Source of the DNA: Dokdonella_A ginsengisoli
Lineage (GTDB): Bacteria > Pseudomonadota > Gammaproteobacteria > Xanthomonadales > Rhodanobacteraceae
DNA: 64,000 bases
NCBI RefSeq assembly: GCF_042652785.1
Contig: NZ_JBHSHD010000002.1
Coordinates: 343,352-407,351 of the forward strand
Direction: 5' to 3'
The notes under the pieces are model-generated. The model saw only the letters and a program-made list of their open reading frames with translations, was not told where the DNA came from and made no database searches. This document shows positions 26,269-34,320 of this stretch, in pieces. Every line of letters starts with the position of its first letter. Position 1 is the first letter of the stretch. Both the position numbers and the translations under genes were made by a program.

Positions 26269-26628
26269 TCAGCGGCGATGATGATGGCGATCGCGGCGAT
26301 CGTAGTAGTCGCGACGGTCGCGGCGGTCGTAGTAGTCGCGGCGATCCCAGCGGCGGTCGTGGCGATCCTTGGTCAGCACGTTGCCGATCACGCCGCCGGC
26401 GGCGGCACCGCCGACCGTGCCCCAGACATCGCCGTTCGTCAGCAGCGCACCGCCGACCGCGCCGAGGCCGACGCCGATCAGGGTGTTGCGCTTCTTGTTG
26501 TCGCGGGCGACGGCACCGTCGGCCATCAGCAAGGCGAACAGCACGGCCAGCAGCAGCGCGCCGGCACGGCGAAGCGGACGCGGCGGCGCGACGGAAACGG
26601 CGGCGGACGGGGAAAGAGTGCTCATCAC
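26269..26628 (-). CDS. Glycine-zipper membrane protein with RRDYYDRRD repeats
   Basis: A 119-residue protein with an N-terminal hydrophobic helix (AGALLLAVLFALLMADGAVA) and a glycine-zipper segment (TLIGVGLGAVGGALLTNGDV then GTVGGAAAGGVIGNVL). The C-terminus is a low-complexity tail of Arg/Asp/Tyr/His repeats (RRDYYDRRDRRDYYDRRD, ending HHHRR). Such glycine-zipper 2TM proteins insert in the outer or inner membrane. It lies 33 bases upstream of the EF-hand gene and could be transcribed with it. The repeat tail is encoded by near-identical CGACGG/TAGTAG-rich DNA. Confidence 0.75.
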   Translation of the reverse strand: MMSTLSPSAAVSVAPPRPLRRAGALLLAVLFALLMADGAVARDNKKRNTLIGVGLGAVGGALLTNGDVWGTVGGAAAGGVIGNVLTKDRHDRRWDRRDYYDRRDRRDYYDRRDRHHHRR

Positions 26629-26819
26629 GGCGGACCTCCTGCGGATGCGCGACGGAATCGCGAAAGGCAGCGGAGCCGGTCGAACGAAGCCGGTGCCCGC
26701 TGCACGGACAGTGGCCCGACTGTACGAACGACGCCGGGGCGGATCAACCCGAGACGGGCCGGCGCAGCGGGGGCCGTTCAGCTAGCGACACGCGCTCTAC
26801 ACGACGCGCGCGCGGCCTT

Positions 26820-27536
26820 TCACGTTTCCTCGACGTCGGTGCGCCGCGACCGCTTGATCAGCCAGCCGACCCCGCGCAGGTCCGAGATGCCGACCAGGGC
26901 GCGGTTGAGGTTGTTGTACTTGGACACGCCGGTACCGCGTGGGCGATGGTTGACCGGCACGCTGCGCACCTGCCAGCCGGCGCGCTGCATCAGCGCCGGC
27001 AGGTAGCGGTGCATGTGGTCGAAGTAGGGCAGGTCGAGGAAGGCGGCGCGCTCGAACAGCTTGATGCCGCAGCCGGTGTCGGGCGTGTCGTCGCGCAGCA
27101 GGCGCGAGCGGATCGCGTTCGCCCATTTCGATGCCCAGCGCTTGCTGCCCGAATCCTTGCGGTTGACGCGCCAGCCGGCGTACAGCTTGATCGCCGCCGG
27201 CGATTCGTCGCGCATCGCGACCAGCTTGGGGATGTCGGCCGGATCGTTCTGGCCGTCGCCGTCGAGCGTGGCGATCCACTGGCCGCGCGCGGCCTTGACC
27301 CCGTTGCGGATCGCCGTGCTCTGGCCGCTCTGTGCCAGGTGCCGGATCACGCGCAGCTCCGGATACTGCGCCTTCGCCTGGTTCAGCACGGCGAGCGAGT
27401 CGTCCTTGCTGGCGTCGTCGACGTAGACGATCTCGAAATCGGCCCTGCCGCGCAGGGCGGCGGCGATTTCGGCGAGCAGCGGCGGGATATTGTCGCGCTC
27501 GTTGAACACGGGCACGACGACGGACAGTACGGGCAT
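26820..27536 (-). CDS. Glycosyltransferase family 2 (dolichol-phosphate-mannose synthase-like)
   Basis: A 238-residue GT-A enzyme without membrane segments. It has the start LSVVVPVFNERDNIPPLL, EIVYVDDASKDDSL, IRHLAQSGQSTAIRNGVKAA and the metal-binding DGDGQNDPADIP, with later DTGCGIKLFERAAF and HRPRGTGVSKY. The nearest types are polyprenyl-phosphate sugar transferases such as ArnC and DPM1. It should move a sugar from a nucleotide donor to undecaprenyl phosphate or another lipid. It lies 62 bases after the anti-sigma gene on the same strand, but may be separate. Confidence 0.88.
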   Translation of the reverse strand: MPVLSVVVPVFNERDNIPPLLAEIAAALRGRADFEIVYVDDASKDDSLAVLNQAKAQYPELRVIRHLAQSGQSTAIRNGVKAARGQWIATLDGDGQNDPADIPKLVAMRDESPAAIKLYAGWRVNRKDSGSKRWASKWANAIRSRLLRDDTPDTGCGIKLFERAAFLDLPYFDHMHRYLPALMQRAGWQVRSVPVNHRPRGTGVSKYNNLNRALVGISDLRGVGWLIKRSRRTDVEET

Positions 27537-27598
27537 GCGGATCGGGACCGGCGCGAAAGAGGCGCATTATCGCCGAAGGCGGGCTCCGGCGGCGGGAC

Positions 27599-28336
27599 TC
27601 AGGGCGCCCCGGCGGCGGAAAGCCGCGGCGGCCCCTCGATCGCCTCGTGCCAGGCGCGCTCGAGCGCGCCGAAGCTGTCGCGGTCCTTCGCCAGCATCAC
27701 CAGGGTGCCGTCGCGGATCGGCACCTCGCGCCCGCGCAGGCCGGCACGCTCGAAGTCCGTGCTCGCCGGCACGCGGTGCTGGACGACGTAGAGCACGCTG
27801 ACCGGCTCGCCGCCGCGCGGCATGACCATGTGCACGGTGCGGTAGTCGCCGACCGGGCATTCGCTGACGTAGGCGACGCCGTCAGGCACCGAGACGAGCG
27901 CGACGCCGCGGTCGGCGAAGGCCTTGCGCACGTCCGCCTCCGGCAGCGCGGCGGTGCGCGACAGCGCGTCGCGTTCGTGCGGCCCGGTCACGTGCTCGGC
28001 GACCAGCTGCGACAGCGGCGCGGTCACCGCCGCCTGCCGCCGCCACACGCCCAGCGCGAGCACCAGGCTGGCCGCCGCGGCCAGCGCGATCCAGCCCAGG
28101 CGCGCGCGCCGCGAGCTGCGCTGGCGCCGTTCGCCGGTCAGCTGCGCGAGCAGGATGCGATCGGCCAGGCCGTCCGGCACCGCCACGCTCAGTGCCGAGG
28201 CCAGGCGCGCCTCGAAGGCCTGCGCGCGCGCGTACGCCTCGGTGCAGAACGGGCACGATTGCAGGTGTTCGCGCGCGTCGCGGTCGGTGACGTGCGGATC
28301 GACGCCGAGCCGGCGGCGGAACTCAAGGCAGTCCAT
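27599..28336 (-). CDS. Anti-sigma factor, DUF3379 type
   Basis: A 245-residue protein with an N-terminal zinc-binding anti-sigma motif (REHLQSCPFCTEAY, HxxxCxxC), a single membrane helix near residues 83-101 (WIALAAAASLVLALGVW) and a periplasmic domain with GVALVSVPDGVAYVSECPV and VHMVMPRGGEPVSVLYVV. This matches the DUF3379 group. The start overlaps the sigma gene by 14 bases. It would hold the sigma factor at the membrane until a periplasmic signal arrives; the cupredoxin in the same operon suggests a link with copper or redox stress. Confidence 0.87.
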   Translation of the reverse strand: MDCLEFRRRLGVDPHVTDRDAREHLQSCPFCTEAYARAQAFEARLASALSVAVPDGLADRILLAQLTGERRQRSSRRARLGWIALAAAASLVLALGVWRRQAAVTAPLSQLVAEHVTGPHERDALSRTAALPEADVRKAFADRGVALVSVPDGVAYVSECPVGDYRTVHMVMPRGGEPVSVLYVVQHRVPASTDFERAGLRGREVPIRDGTLVMLAKDRDSFGALERAWHEAIEGPPRLSAAGAP

Positions 28337-28889
28337 GCGCCTTCACCTCCCTGGCCGTGTCCTCGTCGAGCATGGCGCGCAGCTTCTGCCGCGCACGGAA
28401 CACCTGGGTCATCACGGCCGCTTCGCTGATCTCCAGTTCGCGCGCGATCTCGGCGCAGGAAAAACCGCCGAGCACCTGCAGCACCAGCGGTTCGCGGTAT
28501 TTGGGTTCGAGCCGGGCGATCGCCGCGCGCAGCACGGCGTCCTCGCCGCGATGCTCGGGGCCGGGCACGCCGTCGGCGAGTTCCAGCTCGTCGATGTCGG
28601 TGGTCGGCAGCGGCTTGCGCTCGTACAGGCGCGCGTGCTCGCGGCGCAGGATGGTGGTCAGCCACGCCTTCGCCGCGACGTCCTCGCGCAGGGAATCCAG
28701 GCTGCGCCAGGCGCGCAGGAAGGTCTCCTGCACGAGATCCTGCGCCAGCGCCTCCTGGCCGCACAGCCAGTAGGCGTACCGATACAGCTCGCCGGAATGC
28801 GCGCGCACGAGGGCCTCGTACTGTTGCTGACGTTGACTCACGTCAGCAACAGACCGGGCTCGGGCGTCCTCGCTTGCAGATTCCCTCAT
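28323..28889 (-). CDS. ECF RNA polymerase sigma factor
   Basis: A 188-residue sigma factor of the extracytoplasmic-function type. Region 2 has LYRYAYWLCGQEALAQDLVQ and ETFLRAWRSLDSL; region 4 has REPLVLQVLGGFSCAEIARE and EISEAAVMTQVFRARQKL. It is the second gene of the operon (double cupredoxin, sigma, anti-sigma), 11 bases after the cupredoxin stop. The Met read from 28889 is taken; a GTG at VSQRQQQYEAL would give a shorter N-terminus. Confidence 0.92.
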   Translation of the reverse strand: MRESASEDARARSVADVSQRQQQYEALVRAHSGELYRYAYWLCGQEALAQDLVQETFLRAWRSLDSLREDVAAKAWLTTILRREHARLYERKPLPTTDIDELELADGVPGPEHRGEDAVLRAAIARLEPKYREPLVLQVLGGFSCAEIARELEISEAAVMTQVFRARQKLRAMLDEDTAREVKAHGLP

Positions 28890-28900
28890 GCGCGGCAGTG

Positions 28901-29908
28901 TTACTCCGGCGGGCCGTCGAAACCGTTCTCGAAAATCAGGTCCGCCGCGGTGACCGTGAACTCGACCGGCAGCGTGACCGGATTATGCGCCGTATCGTTG
29001 CTGTGCACGCACAGGTTGGCGCTGTACGTGCCGGGATCGAGCGCGCTCGCATCGAAGATCGCATCGACCGACGACTGCGCGCCCTGCGCGACCGAGCCGG
29101 CCGCCGGATCGACGCTGAGCCACGGCACGGCGACCGGGCTGGCGCAGTCGCCGGACGAGGTGTCGGCGGTCCAGTCCAGCGGTGCGTCGCCGGTGTTGCC
29201 GATGTCGAACGCCTGCGTCGTGCTCTCGCCGGCGGCGGCCTGCGCCGCGAGGCTCGTCACCGACAGCTCCAGCACGGGTGCGGTGGCCGCCTGCACGATG
29301 ATGATGCCGGACATGCCCTGGCCGCCGGCACCGCCGTGGTTTTCGCAGTAGAAGCGGAACTCGCCGACGTTCGGGAACGCCACCGTGCAGTTCGCGTCGC
29401 ACGAGAACAGGCTGTCGTCCGAACGCAGTGGATGCAGGCCGCTGGCCGTGAAGGCGACCGAATCGCCCGGCGCGATCGTCAGCGTGTTGGGCGTGTAGGT
29501 GAAGCCGGAAATGCCGATCTGGTGCGTGGTCCCGCCGACCACCCGCACGATGCCGGACATGCCCTGGCCGCCGGCGCCACCGTGGTTGGCGCAGTAGTAG
29601 CGGTATTCCCCGGGCGTGTCGAACGTCTGCGTGCAGGCCGCATTGCACGAGAACAGGTCGTCGTCCGAACGCAGCGGATGCGTGCCGCTGGCGGCGAAAT
29701 CGACCGAGTCGCCGACCTGGATGGTCAGGTCGTTGGGCGTGTAGGTGAAGCCCGAGATGCCGACCTGGTGCGTGCTGCCGCCCAGCGTCGCGGCGGGCTC
29801 GGGCAGGCCGCGCCCGTTGCGGGCGAACACGTCGCGGCCGGCGACGAAGACGAGTACGGCGGCGACGAGCGCGAGCGCGGCGGCCACGGAAACACGATGG
29901 CGTTGCAT
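28901..29908 (-). CDS. Exported protein with two cupredoxin domains and IFxxGFD tail
   Basis: A 335-residue protein with an N-terminal signal or anchor helix (about 8-28). Two tandem plastocyanin-like domains follow (about 45-125 and 128-206). Each has a complete type 1 copper set: His77, Cys106, His109 and Met117, and His159, Cys188, His191 and Met199, with the motif YCxNHGGAGGQGMSGI. The two domains are nearly identical, which suggests a recent internal duplication. From about 210 there is an immunoglobulin-like domain of the kind found in exported proteins, ending with DLIFENGFDGPPE. It should move electrons or hold copper outside the cell. Confidence 0.9.
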   Translation of the reverse strand: MQRHRVSVAAALALVAAVLVFVAGRDVFARNGRGLPEPAATLGGSTHQVGISGFTYTPNDLTIQVGDSVDFAASGTHPLRSDDDLFSCNAACTQTFDTPGEYRYYCANHGGAGGQGMSGIVRVVGGTTHQIGISGFTYTPNTLTIAPGDSVAFTASGLHPLRSDDSLFSCDANCTVAFPNVGEFRFYCENHGGAGGQGMSGIIIVQAATAPVLELSVTSLAAQAAAGESTTQAFDIGNTGDAPLDWTADTSSGDCASPVAVPWLSVDPAAGSVAQGAQSSVDAIFDASALDPGTYSANLCVHSNDTAHNPVTLPVEFTVTAADLIFENGFDGPPE

Positions 29909-29981
29909 GACGATCTCCCCAGGACGTTGGTCCTGCTGAGTACCGCCATGGCGCCCGAAGGTTGCCGGCGCAGGCGCCGGT

Positions 29982-30863
29982 TCAGCGGATGCGTTCGAGC
30001 AGGCCGTCCAGCTCGTCGAGGCTGTGGTAGTGGATGACCAGCTTGCCGCGGCCGTTGCGCGCGTGCTCGAGGTTCACGCGCGTGGCGAGCTTCTCGGCCA
30101 GCTCGCGTTCGAGCGAGGCGATGTTCGGGTCGCGCGCCGGCTTGCCCTTGGTCTGGCCGACGACCGGCACGGCGAAGCGGCGCACGGCCTCCTCCAGCTC
30201 GCGCACCGACCAGCCCTTCTCGGCCGCCTCGCGCGCCAGCGCGGTCGCGCGCGCCTCCGGCTGCACCGTCGCCAGCGCGCGGGCGTGGCCCATCTCCAGC
30301 CGGCGGTCGTCGAGCAGGCGCTTGATCTCCTCCGGCAGGTCGAGCAGGCGCAGCAGATTGGACACCGCCGCGCGCGAACGGCCGACCGCGTCGGCGGCCT
30401 GCTGGTGGGTCAGCTCGAACTCGTCGATCAGCCGCGCCAGCGCCTGGGCTTCCTCCAGCGGCGACAGGTCCTCGCGCTGGATGTTCTCGATCAGCGCCAT
30501 CGCCACCACGGCCTGGTCGGGGACTTCCTTGACCAGGGCCGGGATCTCGGCGAGGCCGGCCTGCTGCGCCGCGCGCCAGCGACGCTCGCCGGCGATCAGC
30601 TCGTAGCGGCCCGGCCCGATCGCGCGCACGACGACCGGCTGGATCAGGCCCTGCGCCTTGATCGACGCGGCCAGTTCCTCGATGCGCTCGGCGTCGAAGT
30701 GGTGGCGCGGCTGGTACTTGCCGGGCCGGATCGCGGCGGTTTCGAGCGTGCGCAGCTCGCCTTCCGTCTCGCCTGCGGCCACCGCCGGCGCGCCGGGATC
30801 GCCGCCGCCGAGCAGGGCGTCGAGGCCGCGTCCGAGTCCGAGTCCTTTTTTCTTCGCCGCCAT
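29982..30863 (-). CDS. parB: Chromosome partitioning protein ParB
   Basis: A 293-residue ParB/Spo0J protein. The Met at 30863 is chosen because MAAKKKGLGLGRGLDALL is the usual start. The CTP-binding box is GERRWRAAQ, preceded by KYQPRHHFD; the HTH for parS is QQAADAVGRSRAAVSNLLRL; the C-terminal dimerization part is KLVIHYHSLDELDGLLERI. It loads on parS and moves the origin region with ParA. It lies 64 bases after parA in the same operon. No parS copy was found in this window. Confidence 0.96.
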   Translation of the reverse strand: MAAKKKGLGLGRGLDALLGGGDPGAPAVAAGETEGELRTLETAAIRPGKYQPRHHFDAERIEELAASIKAQGLIQPVVVRAIGPGRYELIAGERRWRAAQQAGLAEIPALVKEVPDQAVVAMALIENIQREDLSPLEEAQALARLIDEFELTHQQAADAVGRSRAAVSNLLRLLDLPEEIKRLLDDRRLEMGHARALATVQPEARATALAREAAEKGWSVRELEEAVRRFAVPVVGQTKGKPARDPNIASLERELAEKLATRVNLEHARNGRGKLVIHYHSLDELDGLLERIR

Positions 30864-30927
30864 GGGGGTTCTCCGGGCGATCGTCCTGATCGCGAAAGTC
30901 AAAAAGCGGCCGTCCTGACCGCCCGCT

Positions 30928-31713
30928 TCAGGGGGATGCCGCTTCGACGGGTCCGCGCTCGCGCCGCAGCATCTCGCCGGCGAGGCCGAGATAGGCGACC
31001 GCGCCGCGCGACTCGCGGTCGTACAGGTTGATCGGCTTGCCGTGGCTGGGCGCCTCGGCCAGGCGCACGTTGCGCGGAATGATCGAACGGAACACCTTGT
31101 CGCCGAAATGCTTGGTCAGCTGCAACGACACCTCGTTGCCGAGGTTGTTGCGCACGTCATACATCGTGCGCAGCAGGCCCTCGATCTCGAGCGCCGGATT
31201 CAGCCGCGCGCGCACCGCCTTGATCGTGTCGAGCAGGCTCGACAGGCCTTCCAGCGCGAAGTATTCGCACTGCACCGGAATCAGCACGCCGTGCGCCGCG
31301 GTCAGCGCGTTGATGGTCAGAAGATGCAGGGTCGGCGGGCAGTCGATCAGGATCGTGTGGTAGCGGTCGCCGAGCTTGGCCAGCTGGTCCTTCAGGCGCA
31401 TCTCGCGCGCGAGGGTGTCCATCAGCTTCAGCTCGGCGGCGGTCAGGTCGCCGCTGCCGGGCAGCAGATCGAAACCGGCCTCGGTCGGCTGGATCGCCTG
31501 CTCGATGGTCGCTTCCTCGAGCAGCACCTCGCAGCCGGTGAGCGTGACGGTGCGCTTATCCACCCCGGCCGCCATCGTCGCGTTGCCCTGCGGATCCAGA
31601 TCGATCAGCAGCACCTTGCGCTTCGCCTCCGCCAGGGCGGCGGCGAGGTTGACCGCGGTCGTGGTCTTGCCGACCCCGCCTTTCTGGTTTGCCACCGCGA
31701 TGATGCGCGTCAT
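30928..31713 (-). CDS. parA: Chromosome partitioning ATPase ParA
   Basis: A 261-residue deviant Walker A ATPase: MTRIIAVANQKGGVGKTTTA at the start (signature KGGVGKT), then LLIDLDPQGNATMAAG, TILIDCPPTLHLLTINAL and PVQCEYFALEGLSSL. It moves ParB-parS complexes over the nucleoid. The start overlaps the rsmG stop by four bases (ATGA), so rsmG-parA-parB is one operon. Confidence 0.97.
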   Translation of the reverse strand: MTRIIAVANQKGGVGKTTTAVNLAAALAEAKRKVLLIDLDPQGNATMAAGVDKRTVTLTGCEVLLEEATIEQAIQPTEAGFDLLPGSGDLTAAELKLMDTLAREMRLKDQLAKLGDRYHTILIDCPPTLHLLTINALTAAHGVLIPVQCEYFALEGLSSLLDTIKAVRARLNPALEIEGLLRTMYDVRNNLGNEVSLQLTKHFGDKVFRSIIPRNVRLAEAPSHGKPINLYDRESRGAVAYLGLAGEMLRRERGPVEAASP

Positions 31714-32375
31714 GCCGAAGGCCCCTGCCGTTCCGGCGCGTCCGGCCGGACCCGCTTGATTACCACGACATGCCGTTCCGCGTCCAAGCCCGGCACGGCG
31801 AGCGCGTCGACTTTCTCCACCACGAAACCGGGCGGCACCGCGGCGAGTTCCTCTTCGGGAAAGCGCCCCTTCAGGGCCAGCCAGACGCCGTCCGCGGCGA
31901 GCAGGTGCCCGCCCCAGGACAGCATCTCGGCGAGGCTCGCGAACGCCCGCGCGGTGACGCAATCGTACGTGCCCTCGACCGCCTCGACGCGGCTTTCGAC
32001 CACGCGCACGTTGGAAAGCCCCAGCTCGCGCGCGGCGGCACGCAGGAAGCGCGTCTTCTTGCCGTTGGAGTCGACCAGGGTCACCGCGCGCTGCGGCGCC
32101 GCGATCGCGAACGGCACGCCGGGCAGGCCGGCGCCGCTGCCCAGGTCGGCCAGCGTGGCGCCGCGCACGTACGGCAGCACGGCCAGCGAATCGAGCAGAT
32201 GGCGCGTGACCATTTCGTCGACGTCGCGCACGGCGCTCAGGTTGTAGGTCGCGTTCCAGCGCGCCAGCAGCGCGACGTACGCGAGCAGCCGCTCGACGGC
32301 GGCGGCGGGAAGATCGAGGTGCAGGGCTGCGAGGCCGGCGACGAGGCGCTGCCGCAGCCGATCTCTGTCAGACAT
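31710..32375 (-). CDS. rsmG: 16S rRNA (guanine527-N7)-methyltransferase RsmG
   Basis: A 221-residue class I methyltransferase. The SAM motif is LADLGSGAGLPGVPFAI, preceded by WNATYNLSAVRDVDEMVTRH, followed by LVDSNGKKTRFLRAAARELG and YDCVTARAFASLAEMLSW. It methylates G527 of 16S rRNA; loss gives low-level streptomycin resistance. In most bacteria mnmG lies just upstream of rsmG near oriC; here an SPFH-domain gene takes that place. Confidence 0.95.
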   Translation of the reverse strand: MSDRDRLRQRLVAGLAALHLDLPAAAVERLLAYVALLARWNATYNLSAVRDVDEMVTRHLLDSLAVLPYVRGATLADLGSGAGLPGVPFAIAAPQRAVTLVDSNGKKTRFLRAAARELGLSNVRVVESRVEAVEGTYDCVTARAFASLAEMLSWGGHLLAADGVWLALKGRFPEEELAAVPPGFVVEKVDALAVPGLDAERHVVVIKRVRPDAPERQGPSA

Positions 32376-32494
32376 GCGGCTTGGACTTCGACGATCGGGG
32401 CGATGCGGGGCGCGCAGTATCCGCGCCGGACGTTCCGAAATCCACCGCGGCGCGAAGACAGGCGAGCGACGGCCCCATGCAGGGCCGTCGCGAT

Positions 32495-32953
32495 TCAGTC
32501 CAGCGCGGCGAGGTCGACGCGGGCGATCAGCAGGCCGGTTTCGCGCAGCTGCGCGTTCAGCGACTGCTTGAGCCAGCCGCGGCGCGCGTCGGGCGTGGCC
32601 GGCAGGCCGGCGTCGGCGAACAGCCGGCGCGTGGCGTTGCGCAGCAGGTTCTCGACGTCCTCGATGACGACGTCGGCGCGCTGCGGATCGAGTACCTGGA
32701 AGTAGACCACGCCGCGGTGGCGCTGGCCGTCGAGCTCGAGATCCTCCACCGGCACGGCCGCGCCGGCCAGGCTGATCTTGTGCGCGACGCGCTCGACCAG
32801 CGGCACGACCAGATGCGTGCCGGAACCGACGATGCGCACGTGACCGCCCATGCGCCGAAAGGTGTAGACATGTCCTTCCGGAATGCGGCGGATGGAAGCG
32901 ACCACCAGCAGGGCCAGGGCGCAGAGGGCAGCGAGAATGATCGGGGACAACAT
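32495..32953 (-). CDS. SPFH/band-7 domain membrane protein
   Basis: A 152-residue protein with an N-terminal membrane helix (LAALCALALLVVASI) and a short SPFH domain: RIPEGHVYTFRRMGGHVRIV, GTHLVVPLVERVAHKISLAG, VVYFQVLDPQRADVVIEDVE and LRNATRRLFADAG. It ends at about the point where longer family members have the coiled coil, so it is a short form. SPFH proteins (stomatin, HflC) form rings in membrane microdomains. It is on the same strand as the rsmG operon with 119 bases between; a link with it is not shown. Confidence 0.8.
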   Translation of the reverse strand: MLSPIILAALCALALLVVASIRRIPEGHVYTFRRMGGHVRIVGSGTHLVVPLVERVAHKISLAGAAVPVEDLELDGQRHRGVVYFQVLDPQRADVVIEDVENLLRNATRRLFADAGLPATPDARRGWLKQSLNAQLRETGLLIARVDLAALD

Positions 32954-33263
32954 TTTTCTTATCTCTACCGCAAGTTACGAAACGTACTTTGCGCTTCGTA
33001 TGAAGTGTACAGGGCAGGTGGGTTAATGATTGCTTAACAGTTTGCCCGGCGCATTCATAACTAAAGCTGAACATTTGTCACGAAGGGGTACGACGTTCGG
33101 CGTATCCGCCTGACAGCCGGGGATCGACCGGCACCGGCACCGGCCGTTTTCGGCGAAGGGCGCGCGGAAATCCGGCGCCGGCGCGGGCGACACCACGCCG
33201 CACGGACCGGCCGGAAGCGGTGCGTACAATGCGCGTCTTCCCGATCGCCGGTACGCGCATCCG
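32954..33263. promoter_or_regulatory. Divergent AT-rich control region between the SPFH gene and hemB
   Basis: This 310-base gap is clearly richer in A and T between 32950 and 33090 than the genes beside it. It holds two inverted repeats, TACGAA/TTCGTA (32976-33000, 13-base spacer) and GTTAA-N7-TTAAC (33022-33038). A candidate -10 for hemB is TACAAT (33225-33230), 34 bases before the ATG, without a convincing -35. I see no RNA gene and no parS. Confidence 0.4.
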
Positions 33264-34259
33264 ATGGCCTATCCGCACACCCGTCTCCGCCGCATGCGAC
33301 GCGACGCGTTCTCGCGCGCGCTGATGCGCGAAACCGACCTGAACGCCGCCGACCTGATCCTGCCGGTGTTCGTGCGCGAGGGCCGCGACGTCGCCGAAGC
33401 GGTGCCGTCGATGCCCGGCGTGGAGCGCGTCTCGATCGACCGCCTGCTGCGCGTCGCCGCGCAGGCGAGCGAACTGGGCGTGCCGGCGCTGGCGCTGTTC
33501 CCGGTCACGCCGCCGGAGGCGAAGTCGCTCGACGCGCGCGAGGCCTGGAATGCGGACGGCCTCGCCCAGCGTGCGGTGCGCGCGCTGAAGAAGGAGTTTC
33601 CGGAACTCGGCGTGATCACCGACGTCGCGCTTGATCCGTTCACCACGCACGGCCAGGACGGCCTGATCGACGAGGCCGGCTACGTCGTCAACGACGTCAC
33701 CGTCCAGGCGCTGGTGAAGCAGGCCGTGTCGCACGCCGAAGCCGGCGCCGACATCGTCGCGCCGTCGGACATGATGGACGGCCGCATCGGCGCGATCCGC
33801 GCCGCGCTCGAGACCGGCGGCCACATCCACACGCGCATCCTCGCCTATTCGGCCAAGTACGCCTCCGCGTTCTACGGCCCGTTCCGCGACGCGGTCGGCT
33901 CGGCCGGCAACCTCGGCAAGGGCAACAAGTACACCTACCAGATGGATCCGGCCAACAGCGACGAGGCGCTGCGCGAGATCGCGCTGGACCTCGACGAAGG
34001 CGCCGACATGATCATGATCAAGCCGGCGCTGCCGTACCTGGACATCGTGCGCCGCGCCAAGCGCCGCTTCGGCGTGCCGACCTTCGCCTACCAGGTCAGC
34101 GGCGAATACGCGATGCTCAAGGCCGCCGCGCAGAACGGCTGGCTCGACGAGCGCGCCTGCGTGATCGAGGCGCTGACCGGCATCCGCCGCGCCGGCGCCG
34201 ACGCGGTGCTGACCTACTACGCGCTCGACGTCGCGCGCTGGCTGCGCGAGTCGCGCTGA
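33264..34259 (+). CDS. hemB: Delta-aminolevulinic acid dehydratase (porphobilinogen synthase)
   Basis: A 331-residue enzyme that joins two 5-aminolevulinate molecules into porphobilinogen (heme pathway). The substrate lysines are in LAYSAKYASAFYGPFRDA and in MIMIKPALPYLDIV. The metal site reads DVALDPFTTHGQDG, with Asp in place of the cysteines of zinc enzymes, so it is the magnesium-activated form. KGNKYTYQMDPAN is also conserved. The ATG follows GATCGCCGGTACGCGCATCCG without a strong ribosome binding site. aroE follows after 61 bases. Confidence 0.97.
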   Translation: MAYPHTRLRRMRRDAFSRALMRETDLNAADLILPVFVREGRDVAEAVPSMPGVERVSIDRLLRVAAQASELGVPALALFPVTPPEAKSLDAREAWNADGLAQRAVRALKKEFPELGVITDVALDPFTTHGQDGLIDEAGYVVNDVTVQALVKQAVSHAEAGADIVAPSDMMDGRIGAIRAALETGGHIHTRILAYSAKYASAFYGPFRDAVGSAGNLGKGNKYTYQMDPANSDEALREIALDLDEGADMIMIKPALPYLDIVRRAKRRFGVPTFAYQVSGEYAMLKAAAQNGWLDERACVIEALTGIRRAGADAVLTYYALDVARWLRESR

Positions 34260-34320
34260 GGCGACACGTCGAACGGAAGCCGCTCCACCAGGGGCGGCCT
34301 GAATCCACCGGAGCGATTGC

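Noticed and set aside
29909..29981. ECF-type promoter before the cupredoxin gene
   Set aside because: A GGCAACC followed by GGTACTC on the minus strand has a roughly suitable spacing, but the match is too poor and no second copy is present to support an autoregulated motif.
33225..33230. hemB promoter from TACAAT
   Set aside because: The -10-like hexamer is good but no -35 is seen at 16-18 bases; it is mentioned in the control region and not listed as a promoter.
29900..33260. parS sites and DnaA boxes around the par locus
   Set aside because: No TGTTNCACGTGNAACA-like sequence and no cluster of TTATNCACA was found, so there is no support for the origin in this window.
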